Source: an uncultured bacterium
Lineage (GTDB): Bacteria > Atribacterota > Atribacteria > Atribacterales > Caldatribacteriaceae
Direction of reading: 5' to 3'
NCBI GenBank assembly: GCA_937139415.1
Contig: CAKZPS010000011.1
Coordinates: forward strand, 39,656-103,655
Length of the DNA stretch: 64,000 bases
Shown one piece after another: positions 35,540-43,547 of this stretch (within the stretch, counting starts at the first letter, position 1; each line of letters starts with the position of its first letter). Under the pieces are notes generated by a model, which was not told the origin of the DNA, did no database searches, and was given only the letters and a program-made list of their open reading frames with translations. Position numbers and translations under genes: made by a program.

Positions 35540-36232
35540 CTAAGGAATATACTGCAAAACATCCGGAGGGATAGGCATCGGGGTAGGAATATTCTCACCT
35601 TGTGGTTGGCTCACACTCTGACTCACCGACTTCACTGTCTGAGAAACCCATCGGAAGAAAGCGGCAAAAGAAGCTGAATCGGCATCCATTTTGAAACTCG
35701 GACCAATGGCAATTTCCCGCAAGGTGGTCTCATCAATGTCGGGACCGCATCCTACGGTGATAACGTTGAGAACCTTCCGTTCTTTGCGCATGAGAAGCTC
35801 ATTGCGAGGGCTTTTCCAATCATCGGTAGGCTTCCCATCGGTGAGGATAAAAACGAGGGGCTTCCAATCTCCTTTCTCCCCTCCACGCACCGGTTTTTTA
35901 ACATCGCGGTCCAAAGAATCGATGAGTAAACGCAAAGCGCCTCCGAGAGGCGTATATCCTCCCGCTTCCAAACTCGGGATTTCCAAGCTGTCAATGGGAA
36001 CTAGCCCCTGGGTGAGGTTTAACACCTCTCGACCGAAGACGATAATGCTCACCCACACTGTTTCTCGAGCAAAGGTGTCCTTCTCAACCTCCCGCTTAAA
36101 GAGTACAAGACCCTCCTGTACCGCCTGTATCGGGGCTCCCGTCATGCTCCCTGAGGTATCAAGAAGAAGATAAACCGGCAAATGCCTCAATCCTTGACTC
36201 AAGGTAACATCCATAATCACTTCTTCTTCCAC
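35540..36232 (-). CDS. TerY-like vWA-domain protein
   Basis: A 230-residue von Willebrand A domain of the TerY family. The MIDAS is complete: DTSGS (25-29), Thr in GYTPLGGAL and Asp in FILTDGKPTDDWKS. A glutamine/proline-rich tail (VSQSVSQPQGENIPTPMPIPP) follows. GTG 36232 is preferred because GGAGG lies eight bases upstream, although ATG 36247 is in frame. First gene of the triad with PP2C and kinase. In Ter-associated systems TerY is thought to present metal-dependent protein contacts; no TerC or TerD is visible here. Confidence 0.9.
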   Translation of the reverse strand: MEEEVIMDVTLSQGLRHLPVYLLLDTSGSMTGAPIQAVQEGLVLFKREVEKDTFARETVWVSIIVFGREVLNLTQGLVPIDSLEIPSLEAGGYTPLGGALRLLIDSLDRDVKKPVRGGEKGDWKPLVFILTDGKPTDDWKSPRNELLMRKERKVLNVITVGCGPDIDETTLREIAIGPSFKMDADSASFAAFFRWVSQTVKSVSQSVSQPQGENIPTPMPIPPDVLQYIP

Positions 36233-36277
36233 GCTTTTCACCTCCATACTCTCAAGATGAAAATTTTCGCCACCCTC

Positions 36278-37408
36278 CTACTTCCTAAGGACACGTCGGA
36301 TCCATGGGTATCGCACCTCGATCGCCCCATGAGGACATAACTCTTGACAACAGAAACACCGAATACAATGCTCTCCAACATACCCAGGAAAAGAGCGCTC
36401 CTTATCCGCAAGGAGCGCCTTGGGATGGGCAGGACACATGGTGACACAAACTCCACAGTGAACACACCTCTCTCGCTCGATGACGATGGAGGGTAAGAGG
36501 AAACGCCGCACCCAAGGGGTAAAACGTGGGGGCTGGCGGACAAGCCCATATCGATTCGCCGCAAAATCCTTACACACAAATCTTTCCCAAGAATCCCCGA
36601 CGACCGTGATTGCTTCTTCTCGCCATGTTCCTAAACCTAATACTTCGCCTTCTTTACAAGTGGGCACCTTGTAGGGGTCAAGACCGATCACACGACACAA
36701 GGTGGCATCGAGCGCCACCGGATCACGTGCAAAGGCTAAAAGACCCATAAAGCGAGGTCGGCCATTCCGGGGACCGTCACCTTCCATGGCTACGATGGCA
36801 TCGGTGATAAAAAAACGGGGACGCAAGAGAAGATTAAGTTCTACCAGCATGCGAGCAAAACGCTCCGCATCTGCGAGACGGAAGTGGAATTCCCCTTTAC
36901 GAATACCGAGAATACATCCGAACTGATTCTTCACCGCCCCGGTGACACGCATGAATCCATGAGTTTTCCACTTGGGCAAACTCACCATTGCCTGATAATC
37001 ATGTATCCCCCGGGCAATCTCAAAGCTCTTATGTTGCTTCCCTTGCGGGAAATCTACTTTATGGGCGCGAGCGAAGTCGGCTTTTTCGAGACCTAAACGC
37101 GCCACAACTTCTCGAAAGCCGGCTTTCTTCACTACCGCCTCCCACGTACCAAAAGCAGGAGAATCGCCAAAACCAACGGTAAAACCTTGTTCCTTGAGTA
37201 CTTGCGCCACGGCCTCAAAAACTACAGGATGAGTAGTTACCGCCCTCTCTGGCGGCTCGGCAACCAAGAGATTCGGCTTCAAGAGAATCCGGCGTGCCCC
37301 TTCCAACACCTCTTCTACGCCGCCGAAAAACGAGAAACCCCGTTCCACCGCCGACTTTACCTCAGCGAGCTCATACCCCGACACGGAAAGCAACGCAACT
37401 TGACTCAT
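36278..37408 (-). CDS. DUF362 protein with C-terminal 2x[4Fe-4S] ferredoxin domain
   Basis: A 376-residue protein. The DUF362 part has ILLKPNLL, AVTTHPVV, GDSPAFGT, LPKWKTHGFMRVTGAVKN and DAIVAMEGDGPRNGRP. The end carries two clusters, CVHCGVCVTMCP and CIRCFCCQELCP. DUF362-ferredoxin proteins are common in anaerobes with undefined redox roles. A TATAAT box ends six bases before ATG 37408, so the mRNA may be leaderless. 45 bases separate its stop from terY; it may be in the same transcript. Confidence 0.9.
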   Translation of the reverse strand: MSQVALLSVSGYELAEVKSAVERGFSFFGGVEEVLEGARRILLKPNLLVAEPPERAVTTHPVVFEAVAQVLKEQGFTVGFGDSPAFGTWEAVVKKAGFREVVARLGLEKADFARAHKVDFPQGKQHKSFEIARGIHDYQAMVSLPKWKTHGFMRVTGAVKNQFGCILGIRKGEFHFRLADAERFARMLVELNLLLRPRFFITDAIVAMEGDGPRNGRPRFMGLLAFARDPVALDATLCRVIGLDPYKVPTCKEGEVLGLGTWREEAITVVGDSWERFVCKDFAANRYGLVRQPPRFTPWVRRFLLPSIVIERERCVHCGVCVTMCPAHPKALLADKERSFPGYVGEHCIRCFCCQELCPHGAIEVRYPWIRRVLRK

Positions 37409-37442
37409 AGAGATATTATAACGTAGAATTGTGCTACTCCAA
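37400..37442. promoter_or_regulatory. Divergent overlapping promoters, DUF362 and ECF genes
   Basis: Plus strand: TTGACT (37400-37405), 18-base spacer, TAGAAT (37424-37429) for the ECF gene. Minus strand: TTGGAG (37442-37437), 16-base spacer, TATAAT (37420-37415) for DUF362, with start ATG at 37408. The two promoters overlap, so only one may be used at a time. Confidence 0.55.
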
Positions 37443-37471
37443 GCAAAGAGAAGGGAGTGTGGAAGTGACTT

Positions 37472-38005
37472 ATGAAAGTAAAACTTCGTGACATCCCGAT
37501 TCTCGGTATGCTCATCGCGCTCAGTATCATACTCACTCGTTTCGCCAGTGTGCGTATTCCCATTGGAGGTATTGAAGGAATCCGGATCGGTTTCGGAACG
37601 CTCCCCATTATCTTAGGGGGTATATTTTTTGGACCTTGGTTGGGAATGATGGTAGGAGCTTTCGCCGACGTGGTAGGCTTTATCTTGAGCCCCTTAGGGC
37701 CTTACATGCCTCATTTCACCTTGACCTCCGCCCTCTATGGTGCCATTCCGGGCATGATCGTCCATGCTTTCTCTTTCTCCACAGTGGAAAAACGGATCGT
37801 TTTAGGAATTACCATCGCTCAGGTGGGCGTGGGTGGAATGCTCACTCCTTACTTCCTTCACACCATTTTCGGCATGCCTTGGCAGCTTCTCATCATTCCT
37901 CGACTGTTTACCGTTCCCATAAACATTGCCCTATCCTCGCTTTTGTGCCTTTCTCTCCACAGGGTTTTTGCCTCCTCTTTTACAGCGAAAAAAGAGAGTC
38001 TCTAA
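37472..38005 (+). CDS. ECF transporter S component, FolT-like
   Basis: A 177-residue membrane protein with about six helices. The pattern GMLIALSIILTRF, then GGIEGIRIGFGTLPIILGGIFFGPWLG, GAFADVVGFILSPLGPYMPHFTLTSALYG is the folate-family (FolT) S component. It would bind a vitamin, probably folate, and use a shared ECF module encoded elsewhere. A weak GGAGTG/GAAGTGA lies before ATG 37472. Monocistronic; a strong hairpin follows. Confidence 0.88.
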   Translation: MKVKLRDIPILGMLIALSIILTRFASVRIPIGGIEGIRIGFGTLPIILGGIFFGPWLGMMVGAFADVVGFILSPLGPYMPHFTLTSALYGAIPGMIVHAFSFSTVEKRIVLGITIAQVGVGGMLTPYFLHTIFGMPWQLLIIPRLFTVPINIALSSLLCLSLHRVFASSFTAKKESL

Positions 38006-38030
38006 GAGAGGAGATTCTTCTCCTCTCTTA
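38003..38030. terminator. Hairpin between convergent ECF and rpe genes
   Basis: A perfect 12-base-pair stem (38003-38014 and 38019-38030, TAAGAGAGGAGA with its complement) and a 4-base loop overlap the two stop codons. On the minus strand a six-T run occurs about 20 bases further on, so it can work as part of the rpe terminator; on the plus strand no T-run follows. Confidence 0.6.
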
Positions 38031-38696
38031 ACACTCTCGACAAAATCGGCGGAAGGAAGAAGTCGCTTTTTCGATGTCTTCCTTCCCTGAAAAAATACTC
38101 GAGGTACCAGCGACGAAAATATTGGCCCCCGCCCTTTTGAGGAGGGGTACCGTTTGTTCACTAATTCCTCCATCGACTTCAATATCTACGGCAAGCCCTT
38201 GCCCCTCAATCATTTTCCGAACTCTTTCTACCTTAGGAATGACCTCGGGGATAAACTTTTGTCCCACGAAACCAGGATCCACGGTCATAATGAGCACCAT
38301 ATCCACATAGGGGAGAAGATAGGAAAGCCCATCGGGAGGGGTAGAAGGGCTTAAGGCAATACCAACCCGCTTCCCCAACCTACGAATGGTAGTAACCAAC
38401 TGGTGTAAGCGGGTGACTGTCTCCACATGAATGGTGATCATATCTGCCCCCAACTCGGCGAAGAGAAGAATGTGTGGCTCAGGGTTAGCGACCATAAGGT
38501 GAACATCGAAGAGGAGGCGGGTTTGGGGACGTAATTTTCGCATGAGATTGGTCCCCAAAGCAAAATTGGGAACAAAAACTCCATCCATGATATCAATGTG
38601 GAGCATGTCCACCCCACCGCGCTCAAGCTTACGCACATCCTCAAGGAGGGCTAAATAATTTGCACAATCCAAGGAAGCAGAAATTTGAATTTCCAT
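38028..38696 (-). CDS. rpe: Ribulose-phosphate 3-epimerase
   Basis: A 222-residue TIM barrel. Signatures: ISASLDCANYLALL, HIDIMDGVFVPNF, LLFDVHLMV, VDPGFVGQKFIPEV and VDIEVDGGISEQT with the metal ligands and catalytic Asp. Interconverts ribulose-5-P and xylulose-5-P. The allulose-6-P epimerase AlsE is closely related, and two adjacent zinc dehydrogenases could favour a sugar-catabolic paralogue. It is 9 bases downstream of a dehydrogenase. Confidence 0.92.
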   Translation of the reverse strand: MEIQISASLDCANYLALLEDVRKLERGGVDMLHIDIMDGVFVPNFALGTNLMRKLRPQTRLLFDVHLMVANPEPHILLFAELGADMITIHVETVTRLHQLVTTIRRLGKRVGIALSPSTPPDGLSYLLPYVDMVLIMTVDPGFVGQKFIPEVIPKVERVRKMIEGQGLAVDIEVDGGISEQTVPLLKRAGANIFVAGTSSIFSGKEDIEKATSSFRRFCREC

Positions 38697-38705
38697 AATT
38701 TCCCC

Positions 38706-39719
38706 CTACGGCTCAATAATGACTTTGGTATAAGAAACTTCTTTACGGTACATGGCCTCAATCGCTCGAGGAGCTTCTTCTAATAGAACACGATGAGAAA
38801 TGAGCGTCTCCAAATTGACCCTCTCGGTCGCCTCGAAATCTAAGACACTCTGCCAGTCAGAAAAACGGGCAGCAAAGGTAGAATTCCAACTCCCAAGAAG
38901 GGTAAGTTCTTTTCGCAGAATGAAACTCCAGTATTGGGGAGGAATAATGACTTCTCGCTCCTGATTTCCCAAAAGAAGTACTTTACCCCGTTTCTCAATC
39001 ACCTGAAGGGCATCTAAAAATCCCCGCGAACTCCCCGAAGCCTCGATAATCACGTGAGGAGAAAAATCCTCTTTAGGGAGAAAAGTTGGCGGTAACACTT
39101 GGTCAAAACCGAGAGTCTTCGCCAAGGCGAATTTCTTCTCATCGATATCGACTCCCCAAAGAGTACGAGCTCCGGAAAGCCTTGCCCACATCCCGCAGAG
39201 GAGACCAATCGGTCCCAAACCGAACACCATGACCCGATCCCCCAGTGCAGGAGCTACCCGCCGCAACCCATGGAGAGTGACCGCAGCCGGTTCAGTCAAA
39301 GCCCCCTCGGCAAAAGAGAGTGTATCAGGTAAGGGAATGAGATTCGCCACGGGGACGATGACGTATTCGGCAAAGGCACCGTTTTGCCTCGAACCCACGT
39401 AGCCATAATTTTCACAGAGTTCATATCGTCCTACTTCACAATATGGACACCGACGACAAGGAATGAGCGGATAAGCCGTAACCATCTTCCCAACCCATGC
39501 TCGATCCTCTTCCTGTCCAACCGCCACCACCTCACCGGCAAACTCGTGACCGGGGATGAGGGGATAGAAATAGGCAATATCACCAAAAATTCTCGGTATA
39601 TCTGAACCACAAACCCCACACGCTCGCACCCGCACCAAGGCCTCTCCTGCAGAGGGGGAAGGGGTTTCTACCTCTCGCAAGAGGAACTCCCCCTTCCCCA
39701 ACACTACTAAGGCCTTCAT
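38706..39719 (-). CDS. Zinc-dependent alcohol/polyol dehydrogenase (second of pair)
   Basis: A 337-residue medium-chain dehydrogenase. Catalytic zinc ligands are in CGVCGSD and GHEFAGEV; the structural zinc loop CRRCPYCEVGRYELC is present. The Rossmann motif is GLGPIGLL. Similar to sorbitol/galactitol-1-P dehydrogenases. Overlaps the upstream paralogue by 4 bases and precedes rpe, suggesting sugar or polyol catabolism. Confidence 0.92.
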   Translation of the reverse strand: MKALVVLGKGEFLLREVETPSPSAGEALVRVRACGVCGSDIPRIFGDIAYFYPLIPGHEFAGEVVAVGQEEDRAWVGKMVTAYPLIPCRRCPYCEVGRYELCENYGYVGSRQNGAFAEYVIVPVANLIPLPDTLSFAEGALTEPAAVTLHGLRRVAPALGDRVMVFGLGPIGLLCGMWARLSGARTLWGVDIDEKKFALAKTLGFDQVLPPTFLPKEDFSPHVIIEASGSSRGFLDALQVIEKRGKVLLLGNQEREVIIPPQYWSFILRKELTLLGSWNSTFAARFSDWQSVLDFEATERVNLETLISHRVLLEEAPRAIEAMYRKEVSYTKVIIEP

Positions 39720-40750
39720 GGATTGACCACCACTTTTAACCCTTGGTGTGATTCCGCCATGCGGAAGGCCTCATGAATCTCCGCCAAGGGGAAACGGTGG
39801 GTGATATACGAGGAGGGATGCACCATGTTCTTTTCCATCACCCGGAGGGCTTGGTGATGATGCCGAGGAAGGCTTCCATGGCTTCCCAAAACGGTGCACT
39901 CCTTGTAATGAATGAGATTACTGGAGATATTGATATTCCTTGTCCCCCGAGGCAACCCACCGAAAAAGTTGATGTGGGCACGATTCCGCGCGAGCTTCAA
40001 AGACAATTCCTGAGCTTCGGGAGAGGCACAGGTGACCATAATCACGTCGGCCCCCTCACCATGAGTAACGTCTCGCACTTTTTCCTCGACCGTGTCGTCA
40101 CTGAGGAAATAGTAATCAGCCCCAAAACGTTTGGCCATTTCTAAGCGATGGAGAGAACGCTGAATGACGATGATCCGAGTTGCTCCCATGGAACGACCCA
40201 GCTCGATCATCATACAGCCGATGGGACCAGTGCCAATGATGAGCAAGGCATCTCCTACCCCCAAGTGACACATCTCTAAGCCATGAATGGCACATGCCAA
40301 GGGTTCGGCAAGGGCAGCCTCATCGAACGATAGAGAAGCAGGAAATACATGAACTGCCCCTTGGGAAACGGTAAGGGCGTTGAGGAGAATGTACTCCGCA
40401 AATCCACCCGGAAATTGGTAACCAATGGCATAATTGATGGCACAATTGGTACCCATACCATTCTGACACCAAAAACATTCTCCACAGGGGACATCGGCTC
40501 CTATCGCTACCCGGTCTCCAACCCGAAATTTTTCCACTCCTTCGCCTACTTCCACCACTTCTCCAGCGATTTCGTGACCGATAATTTGGGGAAAGGTAAC
40601 CCGCGGATTTCCCGAGTGCATGATGCGTAGGTCGGAACCACACACCGCGCAGGAGCGAACTCGTACCAATACCTCCCCTTTCCCCACCGTGTAATCGCCG
40701 ACTTCCTTCACCACCAGCCGATCGAGATCTTCTAACACTGCTGCTTTCAT
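39716..40750 (-). CDS. Zinc-dependent alcohol/polyol dehydrogenase (first of pair)
   Basis: A medium-chain dehydrogenase of 344 residues from ATG 40750 (MKAAVLEDLDRLVV), preceded by GGGAGG. Zinc motifs: CAVCGSD, GHEIAGEV and CGECFWCQNGMGTNC; cofactor site GTGPIGCM. Diverged in sequence from its downstream neighbour, so likely a different substrate or successive steps on a sugar alcohol. Starts 36 bases after the OsmC stop. Confidence 0.92.
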   Translation of the reverse strand: MKAAVLEDLDRLVVKEVGDYTVGKGEVLVRVRSCAVCGSDLRIMHSGNPRVTFPQIIGHEIAGEVVEVGEGVEKFRVGDRVAIGADVPCGECFWCQNGMGTNCAINYAIGYQFPGGFAEYILLNALTVSQGAVHVFPASLSFDEAALAEPLACAIHGLEMCHLGVGDALLIIGTGPIGCMMIELGRSMGATRIIVIQRSLHRLEMAKRFGADYYFLSDDTVEEKVRDVTHGEGADVIMVTCASPEAQELSLKLARNRAHINFFGGLPRGTRNINISSNLIHYKECTVLGSHGSLPRHHHQALRVMEKNMVHPSSYITHRFPLAEIHEAFRMAESHQGLKVVVNP

Positions 40751-40786
40751 TTCCACTATCCTCCCGCTCTTGTCACCGATAAACAC

Positions 40787-41233
40787 TCACGCAGTCACTA
40801 ATTTCCCTTCGACTACCGTACCACACGCTAAGGTGTCGGAGAGAGGACAACGCCTTTTCACCTCTTCAAGGAGGACTTGCAAGTCTTCTTCCTTCAGGCT
40901 CCCTTTCACTTTGACTACAAAACGAATGGCCAAAAACCCAGAACGAACGACTTGGTACTGTCCCATAAAGCCACGGGGATCAAGGTCACCTTCGGTCTCG
41001 ATTTCCACTTCTTCTACGGGGAGATTTTTCTCCCGAGCTACCACCACCGTGACAATGCCCAGACAACCTACCAGGGCAGCTAAAAGTCCCTCCACCGGGT
41101 TGGGTGCTGTATCCTGTCCACCTAAGGAGGGGGGTTCGTCAAAGTTGACACTGAAGTTACGCACTTTACTCTCCACTCGCAAGCCTCCTACCCATTTTCC
41201 TGTGACTTTAAAAGTCATGGCCATACGGATCAC
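40787..41233 (-). CDS. OsmC-family protein
   Basis: A 148-residue OsmC/Ohr fold protein. The first reactive Cys is in LAALVGCLGIVTVVVA and the second in RRCPLSDTLACGT, the standard pair of thiol peroxidases that reduce organic hydroperoxides. The N-terminal strand module (MTFKVTGKWVGGLRVESKVRNF) is of the YhfA/OsmC-like branch. Lies between the PK-C-like gene (6 bases) and the dehydrogenases. Confidence 0.9.
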   Translation of the reverse strand: MIRMAMTFKVTGKWVGGLRVESKVRNFSVNFDEPPSLGGQDTAPNPVEGLLAALVGCLGIVTVVVAREKNLPVEEVEIETEGDLDPRGFMGQYQVVRSGFLAIRFVVKVKGSLKEEDLQVLLEEVKRRCPLSDTLACGTVVEGKLVTA

Positions 41234-41239
41234 CTCTTT

Positions 41240-41818
41240 CTATGATTGGGGAAAACAAAGAATTTCCTTTACCTTCAGTTGGAAAAATGAATTTTGATGT
41301 GCGGAACGGAGCACGATCGCCGTATCGACCCCCCTCCCACTCCCACCCAAGGAAACCACTTCCCGAGTAGTCGGAATCACCCCGGCATCGGCAGCCATGA
41401 TACTGACCTCTACGGCCACCTTAAACCCTTCAGAAATGCGACGAAAACTCTCAGCAATGATTTCTGGAATGCTCACACCCCCAAAGCGCTCGCGAAAAGA
41501 TCGACTCACCCCGCTCAAGGCATGCGACGCCCGCACCACCACCGCCCCTCTCTTCTGCAAATCTTCTTCTCTCTCCCGAGAGAGGGAAAGTTGGTCACCG
41601 TCTCCAAAGCCGGCATGATAGGTGACCACCACAACCGTACCGGCATACCCCACCTCTTGAGCGACATCGAGGGCTAAAAGACCGGTCTCGCCGGAACTCG
41701 AGGGAACAACAAAGTGAGTGAGCGACAACTCCTGGGCTCTCTGTACCGCTCGCTCAAGCACGAAGCGGGTGTATTGTGAACCAGCTTGCGGGAAGTACCA
41801 AATAGGTCTCTCGTTCAT
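41240..41818 (-). CDS. Stand-alone pyruvate kinase C-terminal-like protein
   Basis: A 192-residue protein resembling only the alpha/beta C-terminal domain of pyruvate kinase: RAVQRAQELSLTHFVVPSSSGETGLLAL, VVVTYHAGF, GAVVVRASHAL. The catalytic barrel is missing by design, not by truncation, since flanking genes are intact. Such free domains occur in archaea and some anaerobes; they may bind a phosphorylated regulator. Between phoU and osmC. Confidence 0.82.
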   Translation of the reverse strand: MNERPIWYFPQAGSQYTRFVLERAVQRAQELSLTHFVVPSSSGETGLLALDVAQEVGYAGTVVVVTYHAGFGDGDQLSLSREREEDLQKRGAVVVRASHALSGVSRSFRERFGGVSIPEIIAESFRRISEGFKVAVEVSIMAADAGVIPTTREVVSLGGSGRGVDTAIVLRSAHQNSFFQLKVKEILCFPQS

Positions 41819-41829
41819 CGAAAAGATTC

Positions 41830-42492
41830 CTACTGATGTAACTCTAAGAGTTGACCGGTTTCCATATAGTAAATCCGCTCAGTAATGTTAGTAATGTGGT
41901 CTCCGATCCGTTCAAGATAGCGAGCAATCATCAGTACCCAAATCGCTTGTCGGGTAACCGAAGGGTCCTTTTCGATGTGGAGCACCACTTCTTCATGGAT
42001 GGAGCGGTAGAGTGCATCGACCTGGGCATCACTCTCAATAACCTTCTGTACGATACCCAAATCTCTTTTCAAAAAGGCTTGAACTGTAGCTTCCATCATC
42101 TGAATGACTACTTCAGCCATTTTGGGAATGTCTACCAGGGGTTTGAACAAAGGTTTTTCCGCTAAACGAATGCTAAACTTGGCAATATCGATAGAATAGT
42201 CACCGACTCGTTCAACGTCGGTAATGATTTTTAAAATGGCAGCAATGATCCGTAAATCTTTGGCAACCGGCTGCTGCAAGGCAATCATGCGCAAGCATCT
42301 TTCTTCCAACTTAAAATTGTAATCATCAACCACGTCATCCAGGGCAATTACTTCACGAGCTTTCTCGGCATTCCCTTCTTTGAGTGAATCAATGGCCAGA
42401 GCAAGCATTTTCTCCGCTGCATGGGTCATATTCACTAAATCTTCTTGGAGCTCCCGAATCTCCTGGGCGAAATGTTCTCGGATAATTCCCAT
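41830..42492 (-). CDS. phoU: Phosphate-specific transport regulator PhoU
   Basis: A 220-residue protein of two three-helix PhoU repeats. The metal-binding motifs are seen as ALDDVVDDYNFKLEE with QPVAKDLRIIAAILKIITDVERVGD in repeat one and ESDAQVDALYRSI with MIARYLERIGDHITNI in repeat two. It links phosphate uptake with PhoR signalling. It is about 11 kb from pstSCA here, so the pho genes are split. Confidence 0.95.
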   Translation of the reverse strand: MGIIREHFAQEIRELQEDLVNMTHAAEKMLALAIDSLKEGNAEKAREVIALDDVVDDYNFKLEERCLRMIALQQPVAKDLRIIAAILKIITDVERVGDYSIDIAKFSIRLAEKPLFKPLVDIPKMAEVVIQMMEATVQAFLKRDLGIVQKVIESDAQVDALYRSIHEEVVLHIEKDPSVTRQAIWVLMIARYLERIGDHITNITERIYYMETGQLLELHQ

Positions 42493-42544
42493 TTCCTTAG
42501 GCCTCCCAAAATCTTATACCCCTACCCACGTTTCTCATATTAAA

Positions 42545-43024
42545 TCAAATGTTGATGAGTTTGGCTACCTTTTTTTGCAAGTTACATAACGCCACCGTTG
42601 ACTGACCACTCAAAAGGCCACACACCTCTCCCGGGTTCACTAGAATCGACCTCCCTTCTTCCTTGATGATGGCCTCATGGGTGTGTCCATAAACCACAAG
42701 ATCGTAGTGACCACTGTGAAAAGCCCATTTCGCCGGCTGATAGAAATGAGAAATCCAAATACGAAAACCTCTCTCTTCCAATTCTAAAAAGGGAGCCTTA
42801 ACTCTACCACCTGATTTCTGAAAAATTCCCAGCACTTCTCCATCATTGTTGCCCAATACTCCCCACCAAGGTAAGGAAAGCTCTGCCAAGAGTTGCACCG
42901 AGAAAGGAGCCACGTAATCACCGGCGTGTACAATTAATTCTGCACCTTCCTCCTGCAGGATATCCAAAGCCTTTTTCAGGGCTATCAAATTATCGTGACT
43001 GTCAGAGAGAATACCGACTACCAT
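42545..43024 (-). CDS. YfcE/MJ0936-family metallophosphoesterase
   Basis: A 159-residue calcineurin-like phosphoesterase: VGILSDSHDN (first metal pair), HAGDYVAPF, LGNNDGEV, YGHTHEA and LVNPGEV. Hydrolyses phosphodiesters in vitro in relatives. GGAGGTGGAGAT precedes ATG 43024 just after the nitroreductase stop. Confidence 0.92.
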   Translation of the reverse strand: MVVGILSDSHDNLIALKKALDILQEEGAELIVHAGDYVAPFSVQLLAELSLPWWGVLGNNDGEVLGIFQKSGGRVKAPFLELEERGFRIWISHFYQPAKWAFHSGHYDLVVYGHTHEAIIKEEGRSILVNPGEVCGLLSGQSTVALCNLQKKVAKLINI

Positions 43025-43035
43025 ATCTCCACCTC

Positions 43036-43533
43036 CTAAAACTTTTCCCAATGCAACACCTCATCGACACTGCGTTTCATCAACAATCCGGAGGGAACCG
43101 TTTCGGGATATCCAATGGCTACTAAACTCACCAAACGATACCCTGCAGGAACTTGCAGGAATTGGCGAACTTCTTCAGCGTAGCTCTTCTTATCTCCCGC
43201 TACCCAACACGAACCTAATCCTAAAGCCCAGGAAGCGAGGAGAATATTCTCGGTCGCCGCACATCCATCTTCTAAATAGAACTCGGTATCCTTACAGAAA
43301 ACAGCGATGAGAACAGGGGCCTCGCGGATAAACTTTCCGTAATCGGTGAGGCGGGCAATCTCTTCACGTTTCTTGGCTTCGGTCACCACCACGAATTCCC
43401 ACGGTTGAATATTCACCGCCGAGGGGGCGAGGCGGGCACAGTCAATGATTTCGAGAATTTTCTCCCTCTCTACCGGAAGATCACGAAAACGTCGCACCGA
43501 GCGACGCGTTTTCAATGCCTCCAAAGCATCCAT
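43036..43533 (-). CDS. Nitroreductase-family flavoprotein
   Basis: A 165-residue FMN oxidoreductase. The FMN-binding start ALKTRRSVRRF and SAVNIQPWEFVVV are clear, with ENILLASWALGLGSCWV in the second half. The first ATG candidate (43551) overlaps DUF763; ATG 43533 with GGGGAGG upstream is better. Substrate unknown. Confidence 0.92.
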   Translation of the reverse strand: MDALEALKTRRSVRRFRDLPVEREKILEIIDCARLAPSAVNIQPWEFVVVTEAKKREEIARLTDYGKFIREAPVLIAVFCKDTEFYLEDGCAATENILLASWALGLGSCWVAGDKKSYAEEVRQFLQVPAGYRLVSLVAIGYPETVPSGLLMKRSVDEVLHWEKF

Positions 43534-43547
43534 ACCATTTCCTCCCC

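Noticed and set aside
35691..36173. 160-codon plus-strand open frame opposite terY
   Set aside because: Low-complexity Ser/Arg/Pro composition and antisense to a well-conserved vWA domain.
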